A DNA stretch of 5,639 nucleotides from an uncultured Clostridia bacterium. Its GTDB lineage: Bacteria > Bacillota > Clostridia > Christensenellales > UBA3700. The notes under the pieces are model-generated. The model was not told the DNA's origin. It saw only the letters and a list, made by a program, of their open reading frames with translations, and made no database searches. The translations under genes were made by a program, and so were the position numbers. This document shows, piece after piece, positions 1 to 5,639 of this stretch. The stretch is from the NCBI GenBank assembly GCA_937880755.1, contig CALGRX010000012.1, positions 1-5,639 on the forward strand, in the 5' to 3' direction. Position 1 is the stretch's first letter. The number at the start of each line of letters is the position of its first letter.

Positions 1-39
1 TTTATACTTAGTATTTGCCGTGTTTTCCGAGGTTTCTCC

Positions 40-270
40 CTACCCCGTGGAGTCAATCTGCAACTTGGTAAGGTAGTTGACCCTAATCGAGCATAGATAC
101 GTGATGACGGTTGACGCGGCGATAAGTATCGCGTATTTGGCGTTCCAGCACATATAGAAATAGTAACTGGCAACGAGCAACCATAGATAGCGGTACTTTT
201 TGGGAAAGATAAAATATACCAAACATACTATAGGTAGGAAAATCAAGAAGTCAATAGAATTGAAAAGCAT
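40..270 (-). CDS. N-terminal part of a second AlgI-like MBOAT O-acyltransferase, ending at an in-frame TAG
   Basis: The 76 residues match the usual N-terminus of AlgI/PatA-type MBOAT proteins: a start like 'MLFNSIDFLIFLP', a basic 'PKKYRYLW' turn, then 'ASYYFYMCWNAKYA' and 'STVITYLC'. About three membrane segments are visible (roughly residues 8-22, 27-41 and 44-61). The family is normally 450-500 residues, so only the first sixth is present. The ATG at 270 is preceded by AGAGGA (275-280) at good spacing. The reading frame meets TAG at 40-42 and then stays open to the window edge for 13 more codons (GETSENTANTKYK), which look like a natural hydrophilic linker. The gene may therefore be a broken gene, carry a sequence error (CAG to TAG, or a lost base in the GGGG run), or be full length with the TAG read through. 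The catalytic half lies outside the window. Family identity is fairly sure; integrity is not. Confidence 0.72.
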   Translation of the reverse strand: MLFNSIDFLIFLPIVCLVYFIFPKKYRYLWLLVASYYFYMCWNAKYAILIAASTVITYLCSIRVNYLTKLQIDSTG

Positions 271-293
271 ATCGTCCTCTTTGGTAAATTACT

Positions 294-322
294 ATTATAA
301 CAATACAATATTTTAACAAAAA
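294..322 (-). promoter_or_regulatory. Extended -10 housekeeping (sigma-A type) promoter for the second MBOAT gene
   Basis: On the minus strand a perfect TATAAT lies at 299-294, preceded by T and then TG at 302-301, which makes the TGnTATAAT extended -10 motif. The position where a -35 would fall (322-317, spacing 17) reads TTTTTG, a weak match to TTGACA, as is often tolerated with an extended -10. Transcription should begin near 287, giving a very short leader of about 17 bases that still includes the AGAGGA ribosome binding site at 275-280. This would start a unit separate from the upstream operon. The call rests on sequence match only. Confidence 0.6.
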
Positions 323-329
323 AAGCAAC

Positions 330-490
330 CGTAAAAGAATAGTCATTAGTGATAAAGTATAGACGAGGGAGACGGATACGACATAAGGCACACTTCTCGA
401 GTACAAGAGGGCGGCTTCAAAAGGATTGAGATTCCCACGGCTTGCAAGCAAGCCTCTGAATGACAAAAAAGGTTACACCCCTTCCAATTC
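330..490 (-). repeat. Candidate dispersed intergenic repeat (TGTCATTC...GGAATCT type) with central hairpin
   Basis: Between the DUF3267 gene (ends 548) and the second MBOAT gene (starts 270) there are about 277 non-coding bases. Read on the minus strand, the core runs TGTCATTC-AGA, then a perfect inverted repeat GGCTTGC-TT-GCAAGCC (454-439), then GTGGGAATCTC. This layout, CATTC followed by a short stem and GGAATCTC, resembles elements I know as scattered between genes in many Firmicutes and Bacteroidetes genomes. The stretch after it, at about 425-335, is GC-richer with CTCGAG and no coding signal, and may belong to the same element. Overlapping open frames here lack a ribosome binding site and recognisable protein features. 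The outer boundaries are guesses; only one copy is present in the window, so repetition is inferred from resemblance. Confidence 0.45.
439..454. repeat. Perfect 7-bp inverted repeat with 2-base loop
   Basis: GGCTTGC at 439-445 and GCAAGCC at 448-454 are exact reverse complements around AA. The short centre would force a 6-bp stem with a 4-base loop in RNA. No U-run follows directly on either strand (the A6 run at 464-469 lies on the far side for minus-strand transcription), so it is not a standard intrinsic terminator. It is best read as the stem of the repeat-like element around it. Confidence 0.6.
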
Positions 491-547
491 TCGCGGCGTT
501 AGTGAGTTGGGCGAGGAGAGGAATAATATCGGCGAAACGCGAATGTG

Positions 548-1129
548 TTACTTTTTTGGTAGGTACCAATAGGAATTGAGCCCGTAGATATACGTTCGAG
601 CGCCCTTGGGCATTTGGGTGAGCGCGTTGAAAACGTTGTAATAATCGCCTGCCCCCATACTCGTAGCCATACTGCCAAACGCCATCAAAAAGACGTTGGC
701 TATTGATATGCCGACGATATAAGGAATTATGCCGAAGACTATGTTGGGCAACAGTGACATCAAGACAAAGTGCCCCTTGCTCATAGTTTCGGGACCGACA
801 ACGAATAGCAAGCCTTGCGACAAGTTGGTATATAGATAAACGTCGCCTTTGAAGCATATCGCATGCAAAAGCTCGTGAGGGAAAGCCGTAAGAATAGGGA
901 GCAACAATCCGAGAATTATTTGAAAAGGGTGTTGTATCAATAGCCTCCGCCCACGCAAAACGGCAAATACGGACAAAACCAATAGTATGGCAAAACTAAG
1001 CATAGTTGCTATCTTGGAGAGTTGAGCGGTGTCTGTGGGTTCTTTGAACCTAACGGCGCCCTCTTGGTGCTCTCCGTGAGGTAATGAGTTGACGTCGAGA
1101 TTGTATTTTCCTTGAAAGTGTAATTTCAT
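548..1129 (-). CDS. DUF3267-type integral membrane zinc metallopeptidase
   Basis: A 193-residue membrane protein with the zinc-binding HExxH motif as HELLH at residues 85-89, placed at the end of a hydrophobic segment (about 68-84), as in the DUF3267 putative zincin peptidase family. Another helix lies at about 41-59, and a long hydrophobic region with the conserved 'LLPNIVFGIIPYIVG' pattern follows at about 121-152. The segment 'GAGDYYNVFNALTQMPKGA' (160-178) matches the family's C-terminal block, and its Asp162 is the likely third metal ligand. Length is normal for the family. The start ATG has AAGGAG at 1133-1138, only 3 bases away. It lies 47 bp after the second SGNH gene on the same strand, so it is probably the last gene of that operon. 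Substrates of this family are mostly unknown; a role in processing or quality control of the acylation machinery is only a guess from position. Confidence 0.82.
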   Translation of the reverse strand: MKLHFQGKYNLDVNSLPHGEHQEGAVRFKEPTDTAQLSKIATMLSFAILLVLSVFAVLRGRRLLIQHPFQIILGLLLPILTAFPHELLHAICFKGDVYLYTNLSQGLLFVVGPETMSKGHFVLMSLLPNIVFGIIPYIVGISIANVFLMAFGSMATSMGAGDYYNVFNALTQMPKGARTYIYGLNSYWYLPKK

Positions 1130-1176
1130 AAACTCCTTGTTTTGGTATTATTAGCAAGTGTTGACAGTCAAAAAAC

Positions 1177-2658
1177 TCAATACAGGTAGCGAATTCTTGC
1201 AGGAATATCGTTGATTGTATCGTAGACAATCATAACGGCTTTGTCGGTTTCGGTCTTGATAACGTAGTCGTTGATTCGCACTTCGAAGCTTTTGCCCATC
1301 ATATCGATACACACTCTATCGCCAAGAATTTCTTTTCTATAATTGGTTGGAGCGTCGGTAAAAGTTTGGTTGCAAAGCAAGCCGTGCTCGTTGGTATATA
1401 CGCCGTAGAAAGGTCGCTTGTCGTCGTCAAGGGGAACGATGATACCTATATCGGCGAGATAAGTTCTGGAAGTGTACCATACGGGGTAGTTGCCGTTGCC
1501 AACAACGATAACGATATAGTCACCAAATTCGTTGGATTGATTGATTATGTCGTTGATTGCCGACTTTAGATTGACTTGGTTGTTTTGGGTGTTTCTTCTA
1601 AGTAAATCGAATTCGTCGGCGAAATCCGCATATTTTTTATCTCCACGCCTATCCGTAAGGTCATAATTGTCGTGCAAATACTTGCCGATAAATAAGGTTT
1701 CGTTCTCTGCTCCAAGCGCGTTGAGGTGGTCGATATTGAGAAAAAAGTTGTTTAGGTCGAGTTGCTCATATCTCTCTTGAGTATTGCTGGAGACAAAAGG
1801 AATATCCTCTTGTTGAAGGTAGTCGGTCAAAGTATTCAAGCGGGAGTGACGGCTCTTGGTTTTGTTCAAATAAGGTGCCTCGGTGGCTATAAGCTGTATA
1901 TTTTTGCTTTTGCACAGTTCTACTATTTTTTGCATATATTCAAAATACACGTCGTCAAGGGGCTGTCTCTCGTCGGTTGCGAATTGCGAGCAGTCGGGCA
2001 TAGAAAAAGACTTGTTGTAAAGAGCGTTGAGATTGTAGCAGAAGCCCTTTCTCTGGACAAAATATCTATCGTCTATACAATCAAAATTGTCTTGATACAA
2101 CGCTTTCCAACTATTGTGATTCCAATAAGTGTCGTAATACAAGTCTTCTTTGCTATATTGTTGCATCCAATCTTGTCTGTCGTATACGTCGTCAATATAC
2201 TGTTTGCGCCAATAGTTGGATGAAAAACACAAATATATGTTTGTCTCTTGACTGACGTCGTTGACATATTGGTCATAACAATAAACATAATAAACGTCCA
2301 TTACTACGTACTTGATGTTTTTTTGAAATAGCAAGGCGTCTTGCAATAGATAATAACTGGCAATGGAAGTCTGTGCAGATTGCCCCATATTGTATGAAGT
2401 ATATCCGTACTCATCCCACAATACTTGTGGATTGTATGAGTTCCAACAATGAGAAGAACCAAGGAAAAGCACGTCAATCGTATCGGGCTTTTCGGCGGAT
2501 ATCCGCTTGATTTTGCCAACGTTGTATTGCCTTACGGGGCTACCTTCCATACCAATCATACGAAACCATACGAAAAGAGACAACGCAACTATTACTATGA
2601 CTGCGCATAAGGAAAGGAGTTGTTTTAGTCTTTTTTTGGTTTTTGCTTTGTTGTCCAT
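1177..2658 (-). CDS. Membrane-anchored SGNH-hydrolase-like protein, copy B (probable glycan O-acyltransferase partner of MBOAT)
   Basis: 493 residues. A basic N-terminus is followed by one membrane helix (about 14-33) and an extracytoplasmic domain. The SGNH/GDSL block I is 'FLGSSH' (G67-H70, Ser69 the likely nucleophile), followed by 'SYNMG' (88-92). Late in the domain lies 'NIDHLNALGA' (308-317), with His311 the likely catalytic base. The residue three before that His, normally Asp, is Asn308; an Asp sits directly before it (310). Residues from about 365 form an extra C-terminal domain ('DYIVIVVGNGN', then 'PFYGVYTNEHG', then 'VRINDYVIKT...VMIVYD') resembling the ILEI/FAM3-like module found in clostridial surface-polysaccharide proteins. 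It is a diverged tandem copy of the upstream gene. The ATG has AAGGA at 2664-2668, 5 bases away, and the gap to the preceding gene is 13 bp. By analogy with AlgJ/AlgX/DltD-type partners it would transfer acyl groups delivered by the MBOAT protein to a surface glycan. An esterase role is the main alternative. Confidence 0.8.
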   Translation of the reverse strand: MDNKAKTKKRLKQLLSLCAVIVIVALSLFVWFRMIGMEGSPVRQYNVGKIKRISAEKPDTIDVLFLGSSHCWNSYNPQVLWDEYGYTSYNMGQSAQTSIASYYLLQDALLFQKNIKYVVMDVYYVYCYDQYVNDVSQETNIYLCFSSNYWRKQYIDDVYDRQDWMQQYSKEDLYYDTYWNHNSWKALYQDNFDCIDDRYFVQRKGFCYNLNALYNKSFSMPDCSQFATDERQPLDDVYFEYMQKIVELCKSKNIQLIATEAPYLNKTKSRHSRLNTLTDYLQQEDIPFVSSNTQERYEQLDLNNFFLNIDHLNALGAENETLFIGKYLHDNYDLTDRRGDKKYADFADEFDLLRRNTQNNQVNLKSAINDIINQSNEFGDYIVIVVGNGNYPVWYTSRTYLADIGIIVPLDDDKRPFYGVYTNEHGLLCNQTFTDAPTNYRKEILGDRVCIDMMGKSFEVRINDYVIKTETDKAVMIVYDTINDIPARIRYLY

Positions 2659-2671
2659 AACCGTCCTTGCA

Positions 2672-4246
2672 TTAGTATAAGGTATATGATACGATAGCGT
2701 AATTGCTATATTTGCTATATACTATTATTTGTGAATAGCTCTTGATAGTTTTTAGGATAGAAGAATTGATTTTGATTTCTATAGATTCGTCAGTGTATGG
2801 TGCGGGTATATACTTATACGATATGCGCACACCATTGACTTCTCTTGCCGTGTTGTCCATAGTGAAATGTTCGTAAGTAGTGCCCGGGGTGCATTCGTAG
2901 CCGTTGAGAGAAGTATAGCTGTGGCTATATTGTCCAAAAGTCATATCGTACAGAGTGCCGTTGTTGTAGATAAAACTAAAAGGCAAATAGTATCTTCCGC
3001 CCGATGATAGAGCGGGATATTCGACATCTAAAGCAGATAGAGCATCTTTGCTCGCTTGTTGGGCGATAGTATAAGAACCGCAACCTGCGCCTATCAATAC
3101 GTAGTTGGGGTCATTGGCAACCTTGTCAACCGCGTCTTTGACGTTACTGCTGATTACAACTTGGCAATCTTTAATATTGTTGCGAGAAGGGGTGAAATCG
3201 TCACTCCAATTGCGATATCTAGAGTCTTGGCTACGATTAGGCAAATTGTAATGATTGGTTATATATTGTCCAAGATTACGCGTTTCGTCAACTGCCCCCA
3301 ATGCATTGAGATGGGATACGTTGATGAAGTTGTCTTGCCAATTAAAATTTTGATAATACTCTTGAGTATGACTATCAAAAAACGGTATGCCTTGAGAAGT
3401 TACATTGTCTATGAAGGTGTTTTTGCGAGCGTTGATAGAAGTAGTTGCGTTGCCATATAGCAAATTGGTAAACACCAAATCGATATTTTTGCTACGGCAC
3501 AAGTCTATAATTTTTTGAGTGTATTGCCAATATACGTCTACAAGTGGCAATCGTTGGTCGGTATAGCAAGAAGAAAAATCGACGGGAGTTATAGCATTAT
3601 GCCAAATGGCGTTGTATACGTACGTAAAGCCTTTGGTCTTGTGGAAGGTGTTGCTATCGGTAGCCAAAAAGTCGAATTGGTCAAAATTTTTCCAATTGTC
3701 GTGATTGTAGAATACGTCGGAGTATAAGTCTTCTTTGCTATATTTACGCAACCAATCTATGCGTTCGTATACGTCGTCCACATATTGCTTTTTGATAGAA
3801 GGGTTGTGGATATTGCGCAATACAAAATATTCTTCATCTTGGTTGTTGCGATATTTGGCGTATGCATAAGCATAAAACGAATCCATCACGACAAGTTTTG
3901 GAGTTTGGCTGGTAAGTGCTTCTAGCAACATATAATAACTGCCTATTGTGGTTTGGGCAGGTGTACCCATGTTGTATGAGGCAATTCCGTACTCATCCCA
4001 TAACACTTGCGGATTGTAGCCGTTGAGAGCGTGAGATGAGCCCAATAGTATTACGTCTATCATATTTTTGCCTTCTATCTCTATATATTTGATTTCTCCG
4101 TTGTAGTAATAGTTGGTGCCTTTCATAAAAATCAAAGCACGAAAATAGGCAGTGAATAAGATGAAAACAATCAGTATCACTATGCAAAGTGAGATAATAT
4201 ATTTGCTTGCTTTTAGCAATTTAGCTTTTTTGTCTGCATTATTCAT
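2672..4246 (-). CDS. Membrane-anchored SGNH-hydrolase-like protein, copy A (probable glycan O-acyltransferase partner of MBOAT)
   Basis: 524 residues, paralogous to the next gene downstream along its whole length. One membrane helix at about 16-36 places the rest outside the cell. Block I is 'LLGSSH' (G69-H72, Ser71 the likely nucleophile), followed by 'YNPQVLWDEYG' and 'SYNMG', nearly identical in both copies. A middle stretch, 'KKQYVDDVYERIDW...YSKEDLY' (about 152-175), is also strongly shared. The late block is 'NVSHLNALGA' (309-318), with His312 as base. The Asp expected three residues earlier is Asn309, and unlike copy B there is no Asp beside the His. The C-terminal part (about 365-524) includes 'DPNYVLIGAGCGSY' and 'IEIKINSSILKTI...IIVYSK', the same extra domain in a longer form. 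It starts 8 bp after the MBOAT stop, so coupling to MBOAT translation is likely. The expected role is acyl transfer to a surface polysaccharide. The substrate cannot be told from sequence. Confidence 0.8.
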   Translation of the reverse strand: MNNADKKAKLLKASKYIISLCIVILIVFILFTAYFRALIFMKGTNYYYNGEIKYIEIEGKNMIDVILLGSSHALNGYNPQVLWDEYGIASYNMGTPAQTTIGSYYMLLEALTSQTPKLVVMDSFYAYAYAKYRNNQDEEYFVLRNIHNPSIKKQYVDDVYERIDWLRKYSKEDLYSDVFYNHDNWKNFDQFDFLATDSNTFHKTKGFTYVYNAIWHNAITPVDFSSCYTDQRLPLVDVYWQYTQKIIDLCRSKNIDLVFTNLLYGNATTSINARKNTFIDNVTSQGIPFFDSHTQEYYQNFNWQDNFINVSHLNALGAVDETRNLGQYITNHYNLPNRSQDSRYRNWSDDFTPSRNNIKDCQVVISSNVKDAVDKVANDPNYVLIGAGCGSYTIAQQASKDALSALDVEYPALSSGGRYYLPFSFIYNNGTLYDMTFGQYSHSYTSLNGYECTPGTTYEHFTMDNTAREVNGVRISYKYIPAPYTDESIEIKINSSILKTIKSYSQIIVYSKYSNYAIVSYTLY

Positions 4247-4249
4247 CTC

Positions 4250-4257
4250 TCACCTCA
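4250..4257 (-). promoter_or_regulatory. Ribosome binding site overlapping the MBOAT stop codon
   Basis: On the minus strand the MBOAT stop TGA (4257-4255) runs directly into the Shine-Dalgarno sequence of the next gene: TGAGGTGA, then GAG, then ATG at 4246. The overlap means a ribosome ending on the MBOAT gene sits on the start region of the SGNH gene. This supports translational coupling and a fixed ratio of the two partners, and it confirms the ATG at 4246 as the start. Confidence 0.65.
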
Positions 4258-5639
4258 AAATTGGAAGTATATAAACTGTTCGGCAGTAAAGCCAAGTCCG
4301 TATGCGCCCCATACGATGATACTCATGATGAGAGCAACGTATACGAAGTAACGGAAGAAGACGTTTTGGCGAGCAAGCAAAGGACGGATAGACACCTTGT
4401 TGTATTTGGCAATATCCATTGCTATTACGATAGCGATCGTCACCACCAACAGTTGGAAATCACTGCGGTCAAGCCCCATTTGGTATAGGGAAACGTTGTC
4501 GGTAAGTACCCAATAGTTTGGCTCAAACATATGTGTAACTACGTAAATAGCATCGGAGAAAGTATTGGCTCTGAAGAATATCCACGCAAAGCATACGAGA
4601 GTAAACGTGAATAGCATTTGTCCCAATTTCCAACTAAAGGCTTCCGTCTTGACGTGGAGCGCCGAGTAGAGCTTTTGACGAGGCTTCTTGGTAAGTCTAC
4701 CAATGACTTGATATAAGCCGTGTAGCAAACCCCATATCACGAAAGTCCACGCCGAGCCGTGCCATAAGCCCGACAAAATGAATACTATCATTACGTTGAT
4801 GAGAGTGCGCGCTAAGCCTTTGCGCGAACCGCCGAGAGGTATGTAGAGATAATCTCTAAACCACTGACTGAGCGAGATATGCCACCTGTGCCAAAAGTCG
4901 CCTATTGACGTTGCAAGATAAGGTTGGGCAAAGTTGTCCATAAGGTTGTAGCCCAATATCTGCGCCGAGCCTTTGGCTATGATAGAGTAGGAGGCAAAGT
5001 CACAATATATCTGGAAAGCAAAGGCTATCGTCGCTATGATAAGGCTGACGCCCGAATAATTGATGAGGTCGTTGTAAACGGTGTTGACGAGTATAGCAGC
5101 CCTGTCGGCAACGACTACCTTGAGGAACATACCTCCGCCAACGAGCAACAGTCCGTTGAGCACTCTCTCGAAGTCAAAGCGATGGGTGTGGTCGTTGCGA
5201 ATTTGGTTGAGCAAGTTGGTTGAACGCTCGATAGGTCCCGCAACCAGTTGTGGAAAGAAGGAGACGAATAGAGCGTAGCGAAAAAAGTTTTTTTCGGCAT
5301 CTATATCGCCTCGATATACGTCTATGGTATAGCCCAATGCTTGGAAAGTGTAGAAGGATATGCCTACGGGCAACAGATAGTCGAATACAGGGAACTTGAC
5401 GGTAATGCCGACGATTGACATAAGAGACGTTATCGTATCGGCAAAGAAACCGTAATACTTGAACATAAAGAGTATGCCGAGATTGGATATAAGGCTAAAT
5501 GCTACCGACAACTTTTTGTGCAAAATGATTTTGCTAGCACGTCTTTGGAAGTATTGAGAAACCGCCGAGTCGGTGTTATCACCAGTGGAGTCACCAAAAA
5601 TAAGAATACTCTCGAATTTGGCTTTTTTTAGGATAATTG
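4255..5639 (-). CDS. AlgI-like MBOAT membrane O-acyltransferase, 5' end outside the window
   Basis: A polytopic membrane protein of the MBOAT family, which takes acyl groups from the cytoplasm and passes them to extracellular glycan acyltransferases. Signature segments, numbered from the TTG at 5523, are 'NLGILFMFKYYGFF' (14-27), 'PVGISFYTFQALGYTIDVYRG' (62-82), 'FFPQLVAGPIER' (89-100), 'QIYCDFASYS' (171-180), 'DFWHRWHISLSQWFRDYLYI' onward (209-234) and 'LSGLWHGSAWTFVIWGLLHG' (250-269). His255 in 'LWHG' is the family's conserved active-site His. The C-terminus is complete. The TTG at 5523 is not the true start: the frame is open for 38 more codons to the edge, and the usual 60-70 residue N-terminus is still missing. 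The residues before 'HKKLSVAFS' form a hydrophilic linker ('GDSTGDNTDSAVSQ') between early helices, longer than usual. It leads the operon seen here and is followed closely by its two likely SGNH partners. Family call is firm; the gene name is not assigned because the glycan is unknown. Confidence 0.93.
   Translation of the reverse strand, partial: IILKKAKFESILIFGDSTGDNTDSAVSQYFQRRASKIILHKKLSVAFSLISNLGILFMFKYYGFFADTITSLMSIVGITVKFPVFDYLLPVGISFYTFQALGYTIDVYRGDIDAEKNFFRYALFVSFFPQLVAGPIERSTNLLNQIRNDHTHRFDFERVLNGLLLVGGGMFLKVVVADRAAILVNTVYNDLINYSGVSLIIATIAFAFQIYCDFASYSIIAKGSAQILGYNLMDNFAQPYLATSIGDFWHRWHISLSQWFRDYLYIPLGGSRKGLARTLINVMIVFILSGLWHGSAWTFVIWGLLHGLYQVIGRLTKKPRQKLYSALHVKTEAFSWKLGQMLFTFTLVCFAWIFFRANTFSDAIYVVTHMFEPNYWVLTDNVSLYQMGLDRSDFQLLVVTIAIVIAMDIAKYNKVSIRPLLARQNVFFRYFVYVALIMSIIVWGAYGLGFTAEQFIYFQF

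Noticed and set aside
482..523. Possible terminator hairpin after the DUF3267 gene (TTCC...GGAA and CTCGC...GCGAG arms)
   Set aside because: The stem is broken by an internal loop, the central loop is about 16 bases, and the T6 run lies about 12 bases beyond the stem, so it does not fit an intrinsic terminator.
251..857. Minus-strand open frames across the intergenic region (251-466 and 417-857)
   Set aside because: They lack ribosome binding sites and recognisable protein features; one overlaps the DUF3267 gene out of frame, and both run through the hairpin element.
1144..1176. Possible promoter or operator between SGNH copy B and the DUF3267 gene (minus strand TTGACTGTCAA)
   Set aside because: TTGACT looks like a -35, but no acceptable -10 lies at 16-18 bases (the best is TAATAC at 15), and the 5-bp inverted repeat is too short to call an operator.
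1366..5223. Several plus-strand open frames of 64-153 codons
   Set aside because: All lie opposite well-supported genes, have no family resemblance or ribosome binding sites, and follow from the codon pattern of the minus-strand genes.
5521..5523. TTG as the start codon of the right-hand MBOAT gene
   Set aside because: The frame is open upstream to the window edge, the linker before it is in frame, and the family's N-terminal helices are missing, so this TTG is an internal Leu codon.
1..5639. The window as a circle, joining the left MBOAT start to the right MBOAT body into one gene
   Set aside because: Across the junction neither the frame used up to the TAG nor the frame restored by losing one G joins the frame of the right-hand gene, and both linkers carry their own DSTG, so they are two genes.

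Overview
This AT-leaning window carries five genes, all on the minus strand, so transcription runs from right to left. Strong AGGA/AGGTG-type ribosome binding sites and a near-perfect extended -10 promoter suggest a low-to-mid GC Firmicute. The protein style (MBOAT followed by single-pass SGNH proteins with a long extra C-terminal domain, plus a DUF3267 peptidase) fits an uncultured gut-type Clostridia. The assignment rests on style only; there is no rRNA or marker gene in the window.

Layout in transcription order. (1) From the right edge to 4255 lies most of an AlgI-like MBOAT membrane O-acyltransferase. Its N-terminus is outside the window; a TTG at 5523 could be taken for a start but the frame stays open to the edge. 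(2) 4246-2672 and (3) 2658-1177 are two tandem paralogous SGNH-hydrolase-like proteins, each with an N-terminal membrane anchor, a GSSH nucleophile block, an HLN block and an extra C-terminal domain. (4) 1129-548 is a DUF3267-type membrane zinc peptidase with an HELLH motif. The first three genes are packed with 8-13 bp gaps, and the fourth follows after 47 bp, so they look like one operon. (5) After about 277 bp of non-coding DNA, which contains a hairpin-bearing segment resembling a dispersed intergenic repeat and an extended -10 promoter, a second MBOAT gene begins at 270. It is interrupted by an in-frame TAG at 40-42, and the frame beyond the TAG stays open to the left edge.

Working model: the MBOAT protein moves acyl (probably acetyl) groups across the membrane, and the SGNH proteins place them on an extracellular glycan, as in alginate, cellulose or peptidoglycan O-acetylation machines. 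Two SGNH partners for one MBOAT, and a second MBOAT next door, suggest a locus for decorating a surface polysaccharide, with different positions or sugars as possible targets. The most notable points are the amber codon in the second MBOAT, the Asn in place of the usual catalytic Asp in both SGNH paralogs, the ILEI/FAM3-like C-terminal domain, and the repeat-like intergenic element. No RNA genes, CRISPR array, insertion sequence or convincing intrinsic terminator was found. Nothing here demonstrates a wholly new system; it reads as a surface-glycan acylation locus with unusual details.
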